Source: Riptortus pedestris (taxonomy: Eukaryota > Arthropoda > Insecta > Hemiptera > Alydidae). Taken from it: a stretch of 64,000 nt of DNA. This document shows, one piece after another, positions 41,732 to 53,420 of this stretch. The position numbers and the translations under genes are program-made. The first letter of the stretch is position 1; every line of letters starts with the position of its first letter. A model generated the notes under the pieces. It did no database searches and was not told the DNA's origin. It saw only the letters and a program-made list of their open reading frames with translations. The stretch covers positions 123,134,501 through 123,198,500 of the forward strand of contig CM032233.1 in assembly GCA_019009955.1 (NCBI GenBank), read 5' to 3'.

Positions 41732-42093
41732 AATTAAAATGTATTTGTAAAAGATTTAATATGGTTTATATGTTTATATATATTTTATGTAAAAAGTTTT
41801 ATTTATTAAAATCTTATATTTAATCAAAACAAATAATATTTATTGAACCTTTATTCTTAGACTGTGTTTGTAGTTTCTAGTCAGAGGACTGAAGATATAA
41901 TTTGGCTCTGTCTTCTATGAAAATATAATCTGTTATCAGACTGTATCAATTATTTTTGTAATTAATTAAAAATGTGTTTACCAGACACAAATAAGGAATT
42001 CTTCCTTAATTTCCCAACCAATATTTCCATATTTAAGTTTTCATAAACTTTGTTTACACAGGCAATTGGTCTACATCATGAAATTTGCTAAAC

Positions 42094-42099
42094 AATAAA
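42094..42099 (+). terminator. Candidate polyadenylation signal for the TatD gene
   Basis: AATAAA 363 bp after the stop codon, the first canonical hexamer that I see in the 3' flank. Confidence 0.4.
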
Positions 42100-42823
42100 A
42101 GTTCTCCATCAGAGTCTGACTTAACTATTTGAAAACATTTTTTTTTTTCAATTTATTAGGATTTTTCAGTAATAGCTGCTAACCTTCTTCACCAAATTCT
42201 GATAAATCAAGAATTAAATAGTCTAATAATGGTAAAAATTGTAGGGAAACGTCTCTTCACAACCCCCGCCTCTCACAAATTGGCACTCCTCTCACTGGAC
42301 ATTCTTCAATTGTACCAGGCTAAATGTATTATGAACCCTTATAACAGACACAGACAGCTCACCAAGAGATAAATTTACTCCTCTGAGCAGACAATTAAAT
42401 ATATATGTTAAGAATTAATAAAACGCATGGAATGGTTTTATTTTACGATCATCATCATGATCTAAAAGCTACGTCTTGTAGTTGCAACCATTGTGTTTCA
42501 GAAGAATTTATTTTCGTAAAATATATTTGTTTTATTATTGATTTGATTCATTTGTTGTTTGATAATGCTTTATCTTTCATATCAGTCTTTAGGTTGTTTA
42601 ATATTTTTTATCTCTTTATAATTTAATTTAATAATTGTTGTTAATGTATGTTTTTCTTGATGTAATTGATAATAATGGGTGGATATGTTTAAACTTATAT
42701 AATCCTGTATAGAAGTTATTATTTTTCATTCCTCTTAAGTAGAATTTCTTATCTAAAAAGGGATAAGGGACATAACCTTGGAATAGGATAATATAATTTT
42801 TTCCAAGATTATTTTTACGAATA

Positions 42824-42932
42824 CTCTGCTCTTTACAAAGATGTGACTGGAATCTTACGTGAGTCACAGGGAATCCTTGGTTGCAGTCACAGGGAATCCT
42901 TGGTTGCAGTCACATCTTTGTGAAGAGCAGAG
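42824..42932. repeat. 26-bp-stem hairpin with a tandem duplication in its loop
   Basis: The arm 42824-42849 is the inverse of 42907-42932 with one mismatch. The loop holds two copies of a 23-bp unit (42862-42884, 42885-42907) starting AGTCACAGGGAATCC. Downstream, CTGATGATGGAGCGTATGCT at 42936-42955 resembles the Penelope/hammerhead-type motif. Confidence 0.75.
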
Positions 42933-43028
42933 CACTGATGATGGAGCGTATGCTCTGGAAGGGCTTTGTCGCAATGAATAAACAACAGTGAAGGAACGAG
43001 GCGTTTTTTTCTTACCTGGCATTATATA

Positions 43029-43189
43029 CTGGTTACCACCCTTTTCTAGCCAAAATGAGACTAAGGATTTTATTTAATGAGTTTGTTGCTAAATAAATTC
43101 CTATTGTCCAGGTGAGAACCAAATTCACAAATCTAGGTTTACCAAGTGATATTAATACCAACACCTTAACACGGGCAAACGTGGGTCAC
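43029..43189 (-). repeat. tRNA-derived SINE, diverged
   Basis: Carries the GGTTACCACCCTTTTCTAGC body and a mutated head (B box damaged). The tail-side end is truncated. Confidence 0.65.
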
Positions 43190-43598
43190 ATCAGAGAAAA
43201 GAGCCACATATTTTGTGGTGTAACTACAGGTGCTATTGACAAAATGGTACTTCAATGGTTTCATGCTCAAAAGACCCCCTTATGCAGGCCCAATCATCCA
43301 AGCTAAAGTTGTTGCAATTGCAAAGAATTTAGGAGACACAGCGTTCAAAAGATACCCAGCAGATGGTTAAAGCACTTTAGAACCTGGCATGCCACACCAT
43401 TAAATATATTGATTTATTATTAACTTGTTAATATGTATCTGCCTTATTTCTAAGGCAATCGGCAAGCCATTAAATTTAAACCTAGCAATAAATAAACATA
43501 CCAAAGCAGGATAGACATCAAAGATAGAAGGTTATGCTCCAAAAGACATAACCTTAAATGCAAATGAAACAGCATTGCTCTATCTCAGAAGGCAAAAG

Positions 43599-44025
43599 TC
43601 CGTCACGCAGGGGCTGCGTAAACTAAGCAGATTTCCCACGTGAAGTTATACAATAGAGAAATCTCCATACGAGAGCCGAACAGTTACGGCAAAGGGCCGA
43701 ACTAGCTTTTGGCGGGAAATTCAAAAATCCGTTATCGGCCCAAATTTAATAAAAATGCAAATATCTCGGTTAATATTCAAGATAGGGAATAAATGTATAT
43801 AACAATATTTATAGTAAATTTAATTTGCAATAAGATTGATTCTGTACAATTTTTCGATCCGACGTATAGTAACGGAGATATTTCGAAAATCCTCCCCTCT
43901 AAACCCCCCTCCCACTGGTCCGATTTCAGCCGTTAACGAACTTGATCTTTCTTTTTACATAAAACGACTAAATATCGAGTTTGGTAACGATCAAACAAAA
44001 ATTTCGACCGCTAGAGCGGTAACAG

Positions 44026-44088
<63 letters not shown>

Positions 44089-44221
44089 TATATACAGTTT
44101 TGAACAGACCTCATTTTCGTCATCTACTAGGTAGGATCGATGGACATTTGAAGAAAAATTTCGAAAATTCCGTCATGAGTACAACCTCAATAGCTGATTT
44201 CCCTTAAGGGAAATCTGCTAA
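43599..44221 (+). mobile_element. HINE-like element, short variant, intact
   Basis: Both termini are intact (TCCGTCACGC at 43599; CTAA at 44218-44221), with (TA)n at 44031-44083. The 5' section after the first 80 bp differs from the other copies (ACGAGAGCCGAACAG), a feature shared with the copy at 26806. The sequence before it (43190-43598) is unassigned. Confidence 0.75.
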
Positions 44222-44396
44222 AACATTGTTTTAAAGGTGAAAAGGGTAAAACAACAATTTACACAAGCCTGAAATGCTGATAACTAAGTGTTAAATAAAA
44301 ATTACAATTTATAGTTGGTCATAAATCAAAATTAGAAACCTAATCAATACCCGGTGAAAAGTTCAAGAAAACTACCAAATAGCAAATCAAGCTTAA

Positions 44397-45091
44397 CACG
44401 TTGACGGCGGCACCCCTTCCCAAATGGTGACCGTCGATAACCCTACGACACCTGTTAGTTCTATTTCAATTCATTCTGTCTCGGTCTAGCCAACTGGAAA
44501 CTACTCTAAACTTTCTCCTCGCCATTTCAAACAGTCCTTCTTTATACCTGTGCCACCCGTCACCGGATTTTTTTTATTTTTCTCTTGAGATTCATCTCTA
44601 AAGGTAAATTTCACAATCTTTATTTTTCTACCTATTTATATGGATTTAAATAATCATATTATAAATAGATTATATGAAATTATTTATGAAAAAAGGTTCC
44701 GACCCACAACCGACTTTTTTCGAGAAATCAACTTCTTTTTTTACATACATTTTTCCGTTGATTATGGAACAACTAATACTTTTATAAATTTAATTATTAA
44801 ACATATTTTTTATTAAATATAATCTGCCTAATCATAATAAAGTAAGTAAAAATAATATTAATTGATATTTTAAATATTATCCGAGTTTCGTTTCCAGTGC
44901 ATGAATGGATGTCCCTTCCTATTGGCGGCCGTCGAACACCTTGCGACAGGCATTATTTCCGAGTAAAAAATTTAAAAATCGAAGAAATTTGTTATGATAC
45001 ATTTTAAGCATTGCATTAGGGTTAAATTTAAACAAAAAAAATTTCAGCCATGGGGAATGATCTTACCTCATACGGCTTAGCCGTCAACGTG
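44397..45091. mobile_element. piggyBac-like MITE, second copy
   Basis: 695 bp between TTAA sites (44393-44396, 45092-45095), with perfect 12-bp ends CACGTTGACGGC. Subterminal CGTCGA..CC.. CGACA blocks occur near both ends. No coding. Confidence 0.78.
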
Positions 45092-45309
45092 TTAAAAGGA
45101 CAACTTGGAGATAAGAAAGTAAAGATAAAAGGTTTCATGAATTTCTTGAAGGAAACTCATATTTTTTGAAATATAGATCCACCTACCACTAATGACTAGA
45201 GTAGACATGTTATAATATTACAAATAAAGAAATGAGAGGTTTTATTTTTGGTATTATCTATATTACTCACATGATGATGAATCTCTTCTTTAATAATTGT
45301 TCTGATTCT

Positions 45310-45580
45310 CAGCAAAAACCAATGAATTTAGTAAAGTAACTAAGTGAAGAGGCTTTATGTAATACATTTTACTAAAGTTTAATTCAAAATACAGGAGTAA
45401 AAAAAAAAAAAACTGTTTCAGAAAAAGCATCCCAAAAAAGGAAAAGTGGCATTTCATTTAATAGATCTGTCAAACAAAGTAGTATATGAATTAAATCGGT
45501 CATTTCTGAAACCAACAAATTTTCAGGGTTTCAAAATAAAATATTTAGTGAAATACTGAGAATTTTCTTCAGGGTACTAG
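45310..45580. repeat. Dispersed ~270-bp direct repeat, copy 1
   Basis: Matches 50275-50550 at roughly four bases in five, in the same orientation (shared GAAGAGGCTTTA, TTTTCAGGGTTT, ACTGAGAATTTTCTTCAGGG). It has no open frame and no recognised termini. The surrounding 45096-46073 shows nothing else. Confidence 0.65.
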
Positions 45581-46073
45581 AAGAAGGGTATTGTGTGGAA
45601 AAATGAGTTTTTCTGTAATCGTTGAATAATGGTAACATTACTAAACTGAAATGAGTGAAGAAAGTGAAACATTTTGCAATAGAGTGAAGAAAGTGAATTG
45701 CCTTCTTAATTAGTAATAAGTATAAATTAAAAAATAATTTGAAGTTGGAAATTAAATGCTTTTAAATGTTTCTTAACATTGTAAGAATTTATTTTAACGA
45801 AATAAATTTAAATGTGAATGAATTATTGGTGGAAATAATCAATATATTTTAAAATTTAAATATAATAATAATTACCTTCCTTGTTTATAACCTGCACTTG
45901 TTTATAACTGCACTACTTCACAATCATCACTAGTTGTTTTATAACTATGCTTATAACCTTTCACAACCATGCTTATAACCTACCAACAACATACCATAAT
46001 CTTCACAACATCCTAATTTTGTTCATATTCTGGTTAGATCTGATCATGTATTACACGATGACAGAAAAAATTT

Positions 46074-46197
46074 AATATTACACTCGTGACGAAAGTAGAA
46101 TTTACAACTCTCGTGAAATTACCACACTCGCTTCGCTGGTGTGGGTAAACGTTTCACTCGAGTTGTAAAATGATCTACTTTCATCACTTGTATAATA
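46074..46197. repeat. Palindromic element
   Basis: An imperfect palindrome whose outer arms are TTACACTCGTGACGAAAGTAG and, in complement, TTATACAAGTGATGAAAGTAG. It closes on CCACACTCGCTTCGCTGGTG. Probably a short fold-back MITE. Confidence 0.65.
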
Positions 46198-47580
46198 ACT
46201 AACTATTTTATTGGCGACCCTTGCAATTAAATATGAAGAATATTTGAATATTGCATCCAGGAAACCTAAAGAAAAACATAGAATTCCCAAATCATTTAAA
46301 AATAAATTCTGAAAGACAAATATTTTTAACAAGAAGTTACAAATGTTTATGTAACAATTATATGATACCATTTATTGACATATGAATGATACATATCAGT
46401 AAATAGTAAAGGATATATATATATATACATACATACATTTTTTTCTTGCAAATAAAATCATCGTTTCAACTTTTTTTATTAGGAAAATATGAGTTCTTAA
46501 TTCGCCCCGCCCAAAAAAAACTCATTAGTGTACTTTAACATTAAATATGGTCAATAGGTAAAGTAGTATATAGAATTAAAATATGGTAAAATATACCTTG
46601 TTTCTCAATTAATTTTCTAGTATACCTGTTATAAGCCTCCATAGATTGAGACAAATGATGATGCACATTCCAAATATTGGATAACATATATAAATGCAAT
46701 AAATGATTAGCATTAATAAATAAACATGACACTTATTAAACAAATATATAATTTAAACAAAATAAGAACAGCAAAAAACAATTCAATATGAATTAAACTA
46801 TTTACAAATACACATATAAAAACTCTACTACTAATAAATAAATATTTAAATCAGACTATTTGATAAGTAACTGATACAATAATGAAAAATATGACAAAAA
46901 ATGCATAAAGTATAAATGTAGATCACATTTTCTTGTAATTTTCATTAAAACATTCTACGTAATTAAAAATCGGAAGTAATCAACACAAGCCAACAGATCA
47001 GCTGCTATCAGAATGCAAATTTGAACAGGTAATGGCACATGAATAAATATTGCATTTACTCCAGAGGTATTTTATTTATCAGGAATGGTGGCAGCTGATA
47101 CATTCCTGTTCCAAAATTGTATGAAACCTACAACAGGGTGATAGCTAGAACAATTAGCTGGAAAGAGTTTTCCTGGCTGGAGTTTAAATTATCTCAAGTA
47201 AAATGTTCTTTTTGGATTTAAAATAGAATTAAGCTTCTCAACAATATATCTCTATTATTTGTTTGTATGACCTCACTAACAGGTGTCACTGAGCTGTTGT
47301 TGCTTTGTGATTTTGCTTTGACAGGGCAATTTCACTCCAGTTTTGAGAGATGGGAACTCCCTTTTCAAGTCCATTGAAAAGAATGTTGTGGCCAACAGTC
47401 AGGAAAAAGAAAGTCCAATTGCTGTGCAAATTCGAAGGAATGAGTATTAAACTTAAAGATCCATTTGTTGCAGTGTCAGTCCAATGAACTGATGAGATTG
47501 CTTCCAGGGAGATTTGAGAGATGATGACATACACACATGAAGACAGACAATGTGTGCAGTCTCACTGACATTCATATGCA
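46198..47580. other. Unassigned AT-rich intergenic stretch
   Basis: Between 46198 and 47580 I see no supported gene. The 82-aa minus-strand open frame near 47286-47534 has no recognised domain. Confidence 0.5.
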
Positions 47581-47582
47581 AG

Positions 47583-47621
<39 letters not shown>

Positions 47622-47960
47622 TCAGATGCATGTGCAAACATGCAGATGCAGCACACACACATAAAGACAGACCCCATGTGCGCACACTCACTGACATTCA
47701 TATGTGCATAAAAACACACACACACACACACACACACGCATGCACACACACACACACACACACTCTCTCTCTCTTCACACATGTAGATGCAACATGCACA
47801 TATATACACACTCACACTCATACACATACACATGATCACTCATTCACACTCGCACGCATATACAGATAGATGTTTCATGCACATTTGCTGGCACAATGCT
47901 CACACAGACAGACATGCTCTTCACACGTTCAGATGCATACACACATGTGCAGATGATACG
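47581..47960. repeat. (CA)n-rich low-complexity tract with a duplicated block
   Basis: Several (CA)n runs (47585-47620, 47714-47737, 47744-47761) are separated by two similar blocks containing CTCACTGACATTCATATG, and followed by CACATG-rich sequence. The Thr-His-rich open frames here are repeat translations. Confidence 0.85.
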
Positions 47961-48221
47961 CATACACACATTTGTTTAAATGTACATTCAGTCCATATAT
48001 GTTGCTTAAATTTATGAATTTCAAAATTCAGGCGTCCAATTTCTGTTTGCCATATAGAATTTATTAGTGTTTCCATGAGAATGCCTTTATTTAAATGAGA
48101 AATTTTAAATGCATTAATTCAGGGAAAGCATTTTGCCAATATACACTATACTATGCATTTATACTATTGACAGGAGTGAGGATTACCTTCATTATAACAG
48201 CAATGTCAATTGCTTGCATCT

Positions 48222-48225
<4 letters not shown>

Positions 48226-48268
<43 letters not shown>
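48226..48268. repeat. (TA)n microsatellite; unassigned DNA to 49240
   Basis: A TA run without recognisable HINE flanks. 48270-49240 is AT-rich, with no supported gene. Confidence 0.85.
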
Positions 48269-48270
<2 letters not shown>

Positions 48271-49239
48271 ATCAAAGAATCAGCACCCAAAATTAATATA
48301 TAAATAAAGGACACAAAAATTCCCCACCCTCTGGACTAAAATTATTGAATAATTAGCTAATAAGTTCTGAGAATAAAGTCTGCTAGTAGTTATTCTCTTT
48401 CCCTTTCAAAGTCTTTAAAAATTATCTTCTGAAAAGAGAGTTCTCTATCCATTCTGAAATTGTGTTTTTGGTGATATGTTTAATACTCCTTCCTTCCAAT
48501 TCACACAGCAATTAGACTTTCTTTTTCCTGACTGTTGACCACAGCAGCTTTTTTTTTCAAGGTACAATAACAAGAACAAAGTTATATTTACTTTATTAAG
48601 AGATTATTTTTTTTGAAAGAAAAGTTTAGCGATTATCAATGAATGAGTCATCTAATAAAAAAATGTATTTTCCATATGTATTGTTGTTCTCCTTATAATA
48701 TATATTATAGTTTTACTACAACACTTTTTATTATTCAAAATGTTAACACCATGGTTGATGTAAGTCTAATCAAAACACCCTTGTACAGTTATGTTTATTG
48801 TTATACTTAACTCTTTGTGTATGAATCTATTTGCAAGTGTATTATGCTAATTGGACAGAATTATTTGAGGCCAAGTCAGCATGTGTTGAAAAACTTCTTT
48901 AAATGCAAAACTGTAGTTTGTATTAAAATATTTGTACAAATTCTTTCAAATAGTTTTTTTTTGTTGTTTTTTTGTAAAATATACTCCCTGTTATATATGG
49001 ACTGTAGGCATTCTACAATAAAATCATAACTTTACAATCAAACCTGGTTAGTTGCACTAATAGTGCATTATAAAATTGTATACAACAACTCGTGTAAACT
49101 CATATACATTCAGCCTCTCACTTCTAATAAAAAATGTGTTCATATAAAAGAGATTTAAACAGCATCTAATTCTAGTGGTTTTATAGTCATAAACAGTTTA
49201 AAACGTAACATACTATTTTTTTAAAGGATTCATATTTAC

Positions 49240-50000
49240 AAGGTACAATTGGCTCACACAGCATATGGTCGGAGCTGTAGAATAATTACCTCATGGATTC
49301 AACAATTTAGGACTCAAACTAAATAATGATGAGAAGTGCATGAGATTGTACAGGCTGGCCATACAAACAGAGAATTAAGTGGTTTTGGGTGAATGGATGT
49401 TTCCTATTTCTACATCTTTAAGTATTTGGGAGTAATTGCAACAGACAGCAATGACATAGAAGTTGAGAGAGCTAGAATGTTTTCAGGGACCAGATATGTG
49501 TGTCCTGCAGTAATCTCTCTGATTCAGAACCACATTTGAAAAGCAAAACTAATGATATATAAAACAATTATTAGACCCATGGTCATGTATGGCCATGAAA
49601 CATAGATTCACACAAAAGAAAATGGGAGGGCGTTGCTGGTATAAGAAAGAAGAGCCCTAAGAAAAATATTTGGAGTAATTAAAGAACAGCACAGATTGGG
49701 TATTAGAATAATAGCCAAAATAAATGGAATTGTAAGAGTGTCACATCATCTCTGCTATCAAAAGGGCAAACTTTGGTGGCTGGGACAAGATGAAAGAAGA
49801 GTGGAACCCATTACATTGTCCCAGAAGGTGCAATATTGTAGGGCAGGAGGTAATTGGGAAAGAAGTAGAGTCAGATCAATGTGACTTAATGCCCTAAAAG
49901 ATGGGTATCCGTAATTGGAGAAATCAGGCAGGAACGGTCAAAATGGATGAGGCAGAGGCTCAGGTACTTCAAGGAATGTAGCATCATGAAAGTAAATATT
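49240..50000 (+). pseudogene. Reverse transcriptase C-terminal remnant of a LINE
   Basis: Broken frames give FKYLGVIATDSND, IYKTIIRPMVMYGHET, RRALRKIFGVIKEQHRLGIR, KLWWLGQDE and a DALKDG-like end. This is the thumb/C-terminal order seen in craniofacial-development-protein-2-like retroelement RTs (KTIIRPVVLYGCETW, KILRKIFGP, WLGHV). Many stops and frameshifts. It is a different family from the LINE at 24461. Confidence 0.75.
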
Positions 50001-50274
50001 AAAACTACAATGAAGCCAATGACATATACAATTCTATTCAGTACCGTATAAAATCAGTGTTTCTTCATTAAAAAGTTACAAAATTAAGCATCAGATTTTG
50101 CTTTCATTTGGTATAAAATAATTTCTAAGCCCTACTAATGGGGACTATCTTTGAACTAAACTAAATAATATAGAATCATCTGCAATTCCAAGTAGCAAAA
50201 TACAAGCAAACAACTGAGGAAAATGGAGAAATGTAAGTTTCCTGCTTGATAGACTAATCCTTGTCAAAACAACA

Positions 50275-50550
50275 GCAAAAGCCAATGAATTCAGAAAAGT
50301 AACTAAATGAAGAGGCTTTAAGTAATACATCTTACTAAAGTTTAATGCAAAACACAGTAGTAAAAAAATTTTAAAAAATCGTTTTAGAAGAAGCATTCCA
50401 AAAGAGGGAGAGTAGCATTTGATATAATAGACCTGACAAGCAAAGGAGTATATGAATTAAAATGGACACTTCTCTTAAACCAACAGAATTTTCAGGGTTT
50501 TAAAATAAAATATTCAGTGAAATACTGAGAATTTTCTTCAGGGTGAGGAA
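50275..50550. repeat. Dispersed ~270-bp direct repeat, copy 2
   Basis: Partner of 45310-45580. The rest of 50000-51883 shows no supported gene apart from the candidate exon at 50620-50713. Confidence 0.65.
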
Positions 50551-50619
50551 GACGAGCAAGAATTTCATCAGTGAATTAATAAGAATTAAATAGATTATTA
50601 CTATTAAAACTGAAACTTG

Positions 50620-50713
50620 TTATTTTAGCTCTTGATTATTTCTAGAAGGTTTCCTTTGAATCAGTTCCTTTTGAATCCATTGAGGCCAAATGAGTGATCG
50701 ATAATATTGCCAC
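50620..50713 (-). other. Candidate exon (very uncertain)
   Basis: The acceptor CTCTTTCAG|GTGGCA is followed by an open frame WQYYRSLIWPQWIQKELIQR..., ending in TAA at 50620-50622. A good donor (GGAAG|GTATGT, 54659/54658) just past the AIFM1 stop codon would splice to it in frame with a nine-codon upstream ATG. I recognise no protein. It may be an AIFM1 3'-UTR exon or chance. Confidence 0.2.
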
Positions 50714-51883
50714 CTGAAAGAGTAAAATGAAATGAAATAAGACATCTAAAAGAATAATAAGATTTGGAATTGGATTAAAATATATAAATAAATAAATGAA
50801 TAATATAGTAAGATCATAAGACTATCTAAATTCAACACACTACACATTCATTTTGGTATCTCTTAAATAATTAACAATCAACAATGTCCTTTTAAAATCA
50901 TCAAAAATTATGAAAACCCACTTCTGCTCCTTTCCAACACCAACAGAGGCAAGGTTTTTTTTTCTATCCTTTTTTGTGTAAGATTATGCATTTAAAATTG
51001 ATTATATCAACAAACACATTCCTGTTTCAAAAAGTACAATAAAGATTTTGTACTCTAGGATTAGACAATTCATTTGCCTTCATTCATTTATCTAAATGTT
51101 TTATGCTGCTGTGGAACACCATCTTGGCTTTAATGACCATAATAATGAATTCAGATGTATAAACGTGTGTGATTAAGGTAATACTAAATTAAAATTTAGG
51201 TAATATTAACTTAACAATTAAGCTTAACTTCGACTACACGGATAGTGTGATCCTTGTGATTCTCTTCCATAATATTTTTTATGATTCTCTATGGATTTAT
51301 TTTTTCTTATTTGTTTAAAATAATACTTAATATAGAACTTTTGCAAAAACATTTTGTGCTTGCATTCTTTCAAGGTATGCATATTCAAAAGAATTGCCAG
51401 TAAGTGAAAAGAGGATAAGAAACCCAGAGGAAGTGAAATTGGAGGATAGAACAGACTGCAATAAGCTTGAAACAAAGCAAAGCAGTTCAGAAACAGATAT
51501 TCCCAAATTGGATGAAAAATACTTTATTTGAAAATAAAGAAAAAGTGTTTATACCAATATTATATTTAAAAATTCCACTGCTTTTCCTATTAACTACTAT
51601 AACCTTCATACTGTACAAATACTACATTTTTTGTCATATTGGGTTCTCTGGAAAATAAGGCAGGATTAGAGAAGAACAAAAAAAAATAATTTAAACCTGT
51701 TTTTTTAATCAAAATAACCTCCATTACTTTTAATGCATTTCCATCATGTTGACAGCTTTTCAATACACTCTGAATAGAATTTGGAATTTTTAGAATTTAA
51801 AAATTCAGAAAATAACCCATTTTCTAAGGTTCCTTGATCAATATATTTTTTATTTTGTAAAAAGTGGTCTAGGTGTCTAAAAG

Positions 51884-52469
51884 TCCGTCACGCAGGGGCT
51901 GCGTAAACTAAGCAGATTTCCCACGAGAAGTTTTATAATAGAGAAATCTGCCTAATAACAACTGTAGTAGTAAGAAACCTCTAAACCTAATTCATTATTT
52001 AGGGCGTAATAACCCAGTAGTTTCTAGCCTCAAAAAACAGTTAACCTAACCTCTAAACCTATTCACGAGGGACGAATAGTTATAGAAATGGCCGCCAGAG
52101 CTCTCGGTGGAAAGTCCGAACAGCCTACTGGTGACCATCCGCAGAATACAAATGCAAATATCTCGGCTAATATTCAAGATACAGAATAAATGTATAGAAC
52201 AATATTTATAGTAAATTTAATTTGCAATAAGATTGGTTCTATACAATTTTTCGATCCGATGCATAATAACGGAGATATTTCGAATTTTTGAAAATCCCCT
52301 CCTCTAAACCCCCCCTCCCACTGGTCCGATTTCAACTGTTAACTAACTTGATCTTCATTTTTACATTAAACGATTAAATACGGATTTTGTTGACGATTAA
52401 ACAATTATTGCAACCGCTAGAGTGTTAACAGACAAATATATATTATATATATATAGATATATATATATA

Positions 52470-52520
<51 letters not shown>

Positions 52521-52642
52521 TTGAACGGACCTCATTTTCGTCATCTCCTGGGTAGGATCGATGGACATTTGAAGAAATTTTTCGAAAATCACGTCATGAG
52601 TACGACCTCAATAGCTGATTTCCCTTAAGGGAAATCTGCTAA
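51884..52642 (+). mobile_element. HINE-like element, short variant, intact
   Basis: Both termini are intact. The complex TA core at 52437-52516 is interrupted by TAGATA and TTTATA variants. Close to the copies at 926 and 7984 throughout the 5' 250 bp. Confidence 0.78.
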
Positions 52643-52649
52643 AAAAATG

Positions 52650-53420
52650 GTAATCAGTTGGCAAGTCTCATAGGTAAGCTCCAACAATTTTGGTAGCATC
52701 ACATGTGAGGCTCAAGCATTGTCATACAACGAAATGGGTCCCTTCCAATGGGCCAAAAATGGCTTTATTATTACCAATTTCTGATGCATACATCAATTTG
52801 GTTACTAAACAATTCAGCATTGTTGGTTTCACCGGGATTCAAGAAACTGTAGTATATCAAACGAAATGAAGACCACCAAACCGTAACAGTAACCATCCAT
52901 CAACTTTATTTGATGAGTTGGAGACTTTGGAAAATTTTGTGCTGCTTCTTTGTCGAACTACTATCCAGAACAATTTTTTTTTGTACAGGATCTAATTTTT
53001 ATCACAAGTAATAGTTCTGTGCAGAAATGGATCGTTGTTGTTTCAGGAAAGAAGTACGGCAAAAATTTCATAACACTGACTTTTTTGGTTTAATGAGTGT
53101 GGGACCCAACTTTTGAGCTTTTTCACCATTCCAATTGCCTTGAGACGGCCATTGATGCTCAATTGTCGAAGTCCTCTACAAGTTCTCGAACAGTTGTTCT
53201 AGGATTTTCTTCTACCAAACATCATCATCAAGGAGATGTCCTCCCACAATCTCATTTGTCTTCCAGGCTGAAGTCTCCCTGTCAAACTTTTTTGAACCAC
53301 CGTTGAACCGTCCACTCACTATATACTGCCCTCACCCCATACCTAGTTGATTTGTTAATAATCATGGCTGTTAGGGTCCCGTTCCGACCCAGTTTAAACT
53401 CATAACATAAAATCATATTA
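52650..53420 (-). pseudogene. mariner transposase remnant
   Basis: Minus-strand fragments in order: a WFKK..GDFSLEDK segment (helix-turn-helix end), PRTTVRELVEDF, CTELLLVIKI-like remains where FLHRIVTCDEKWI is expected, WW.F.SFDILQFLNPGETNNAE, and a LV..LTCD-like tail. The motif order is that of mariner DD34D transposases. Numerous frameshifts; inactive. The region 53421-54704 shows nothing further. Confidence 0.7.

Noticed and set aside
47286..47534. 82-aa minus-strand frame as a gene
   Set aside because: No domain, signal or splice context is recognised. The region looks like degraded repeat.
47453..47869. Cys-rich (minus) and Thr/His-rich (plus) open frames
   Set aside because: Both come from the (CA)n low-complexity tract. 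There are no splice or domain signals.
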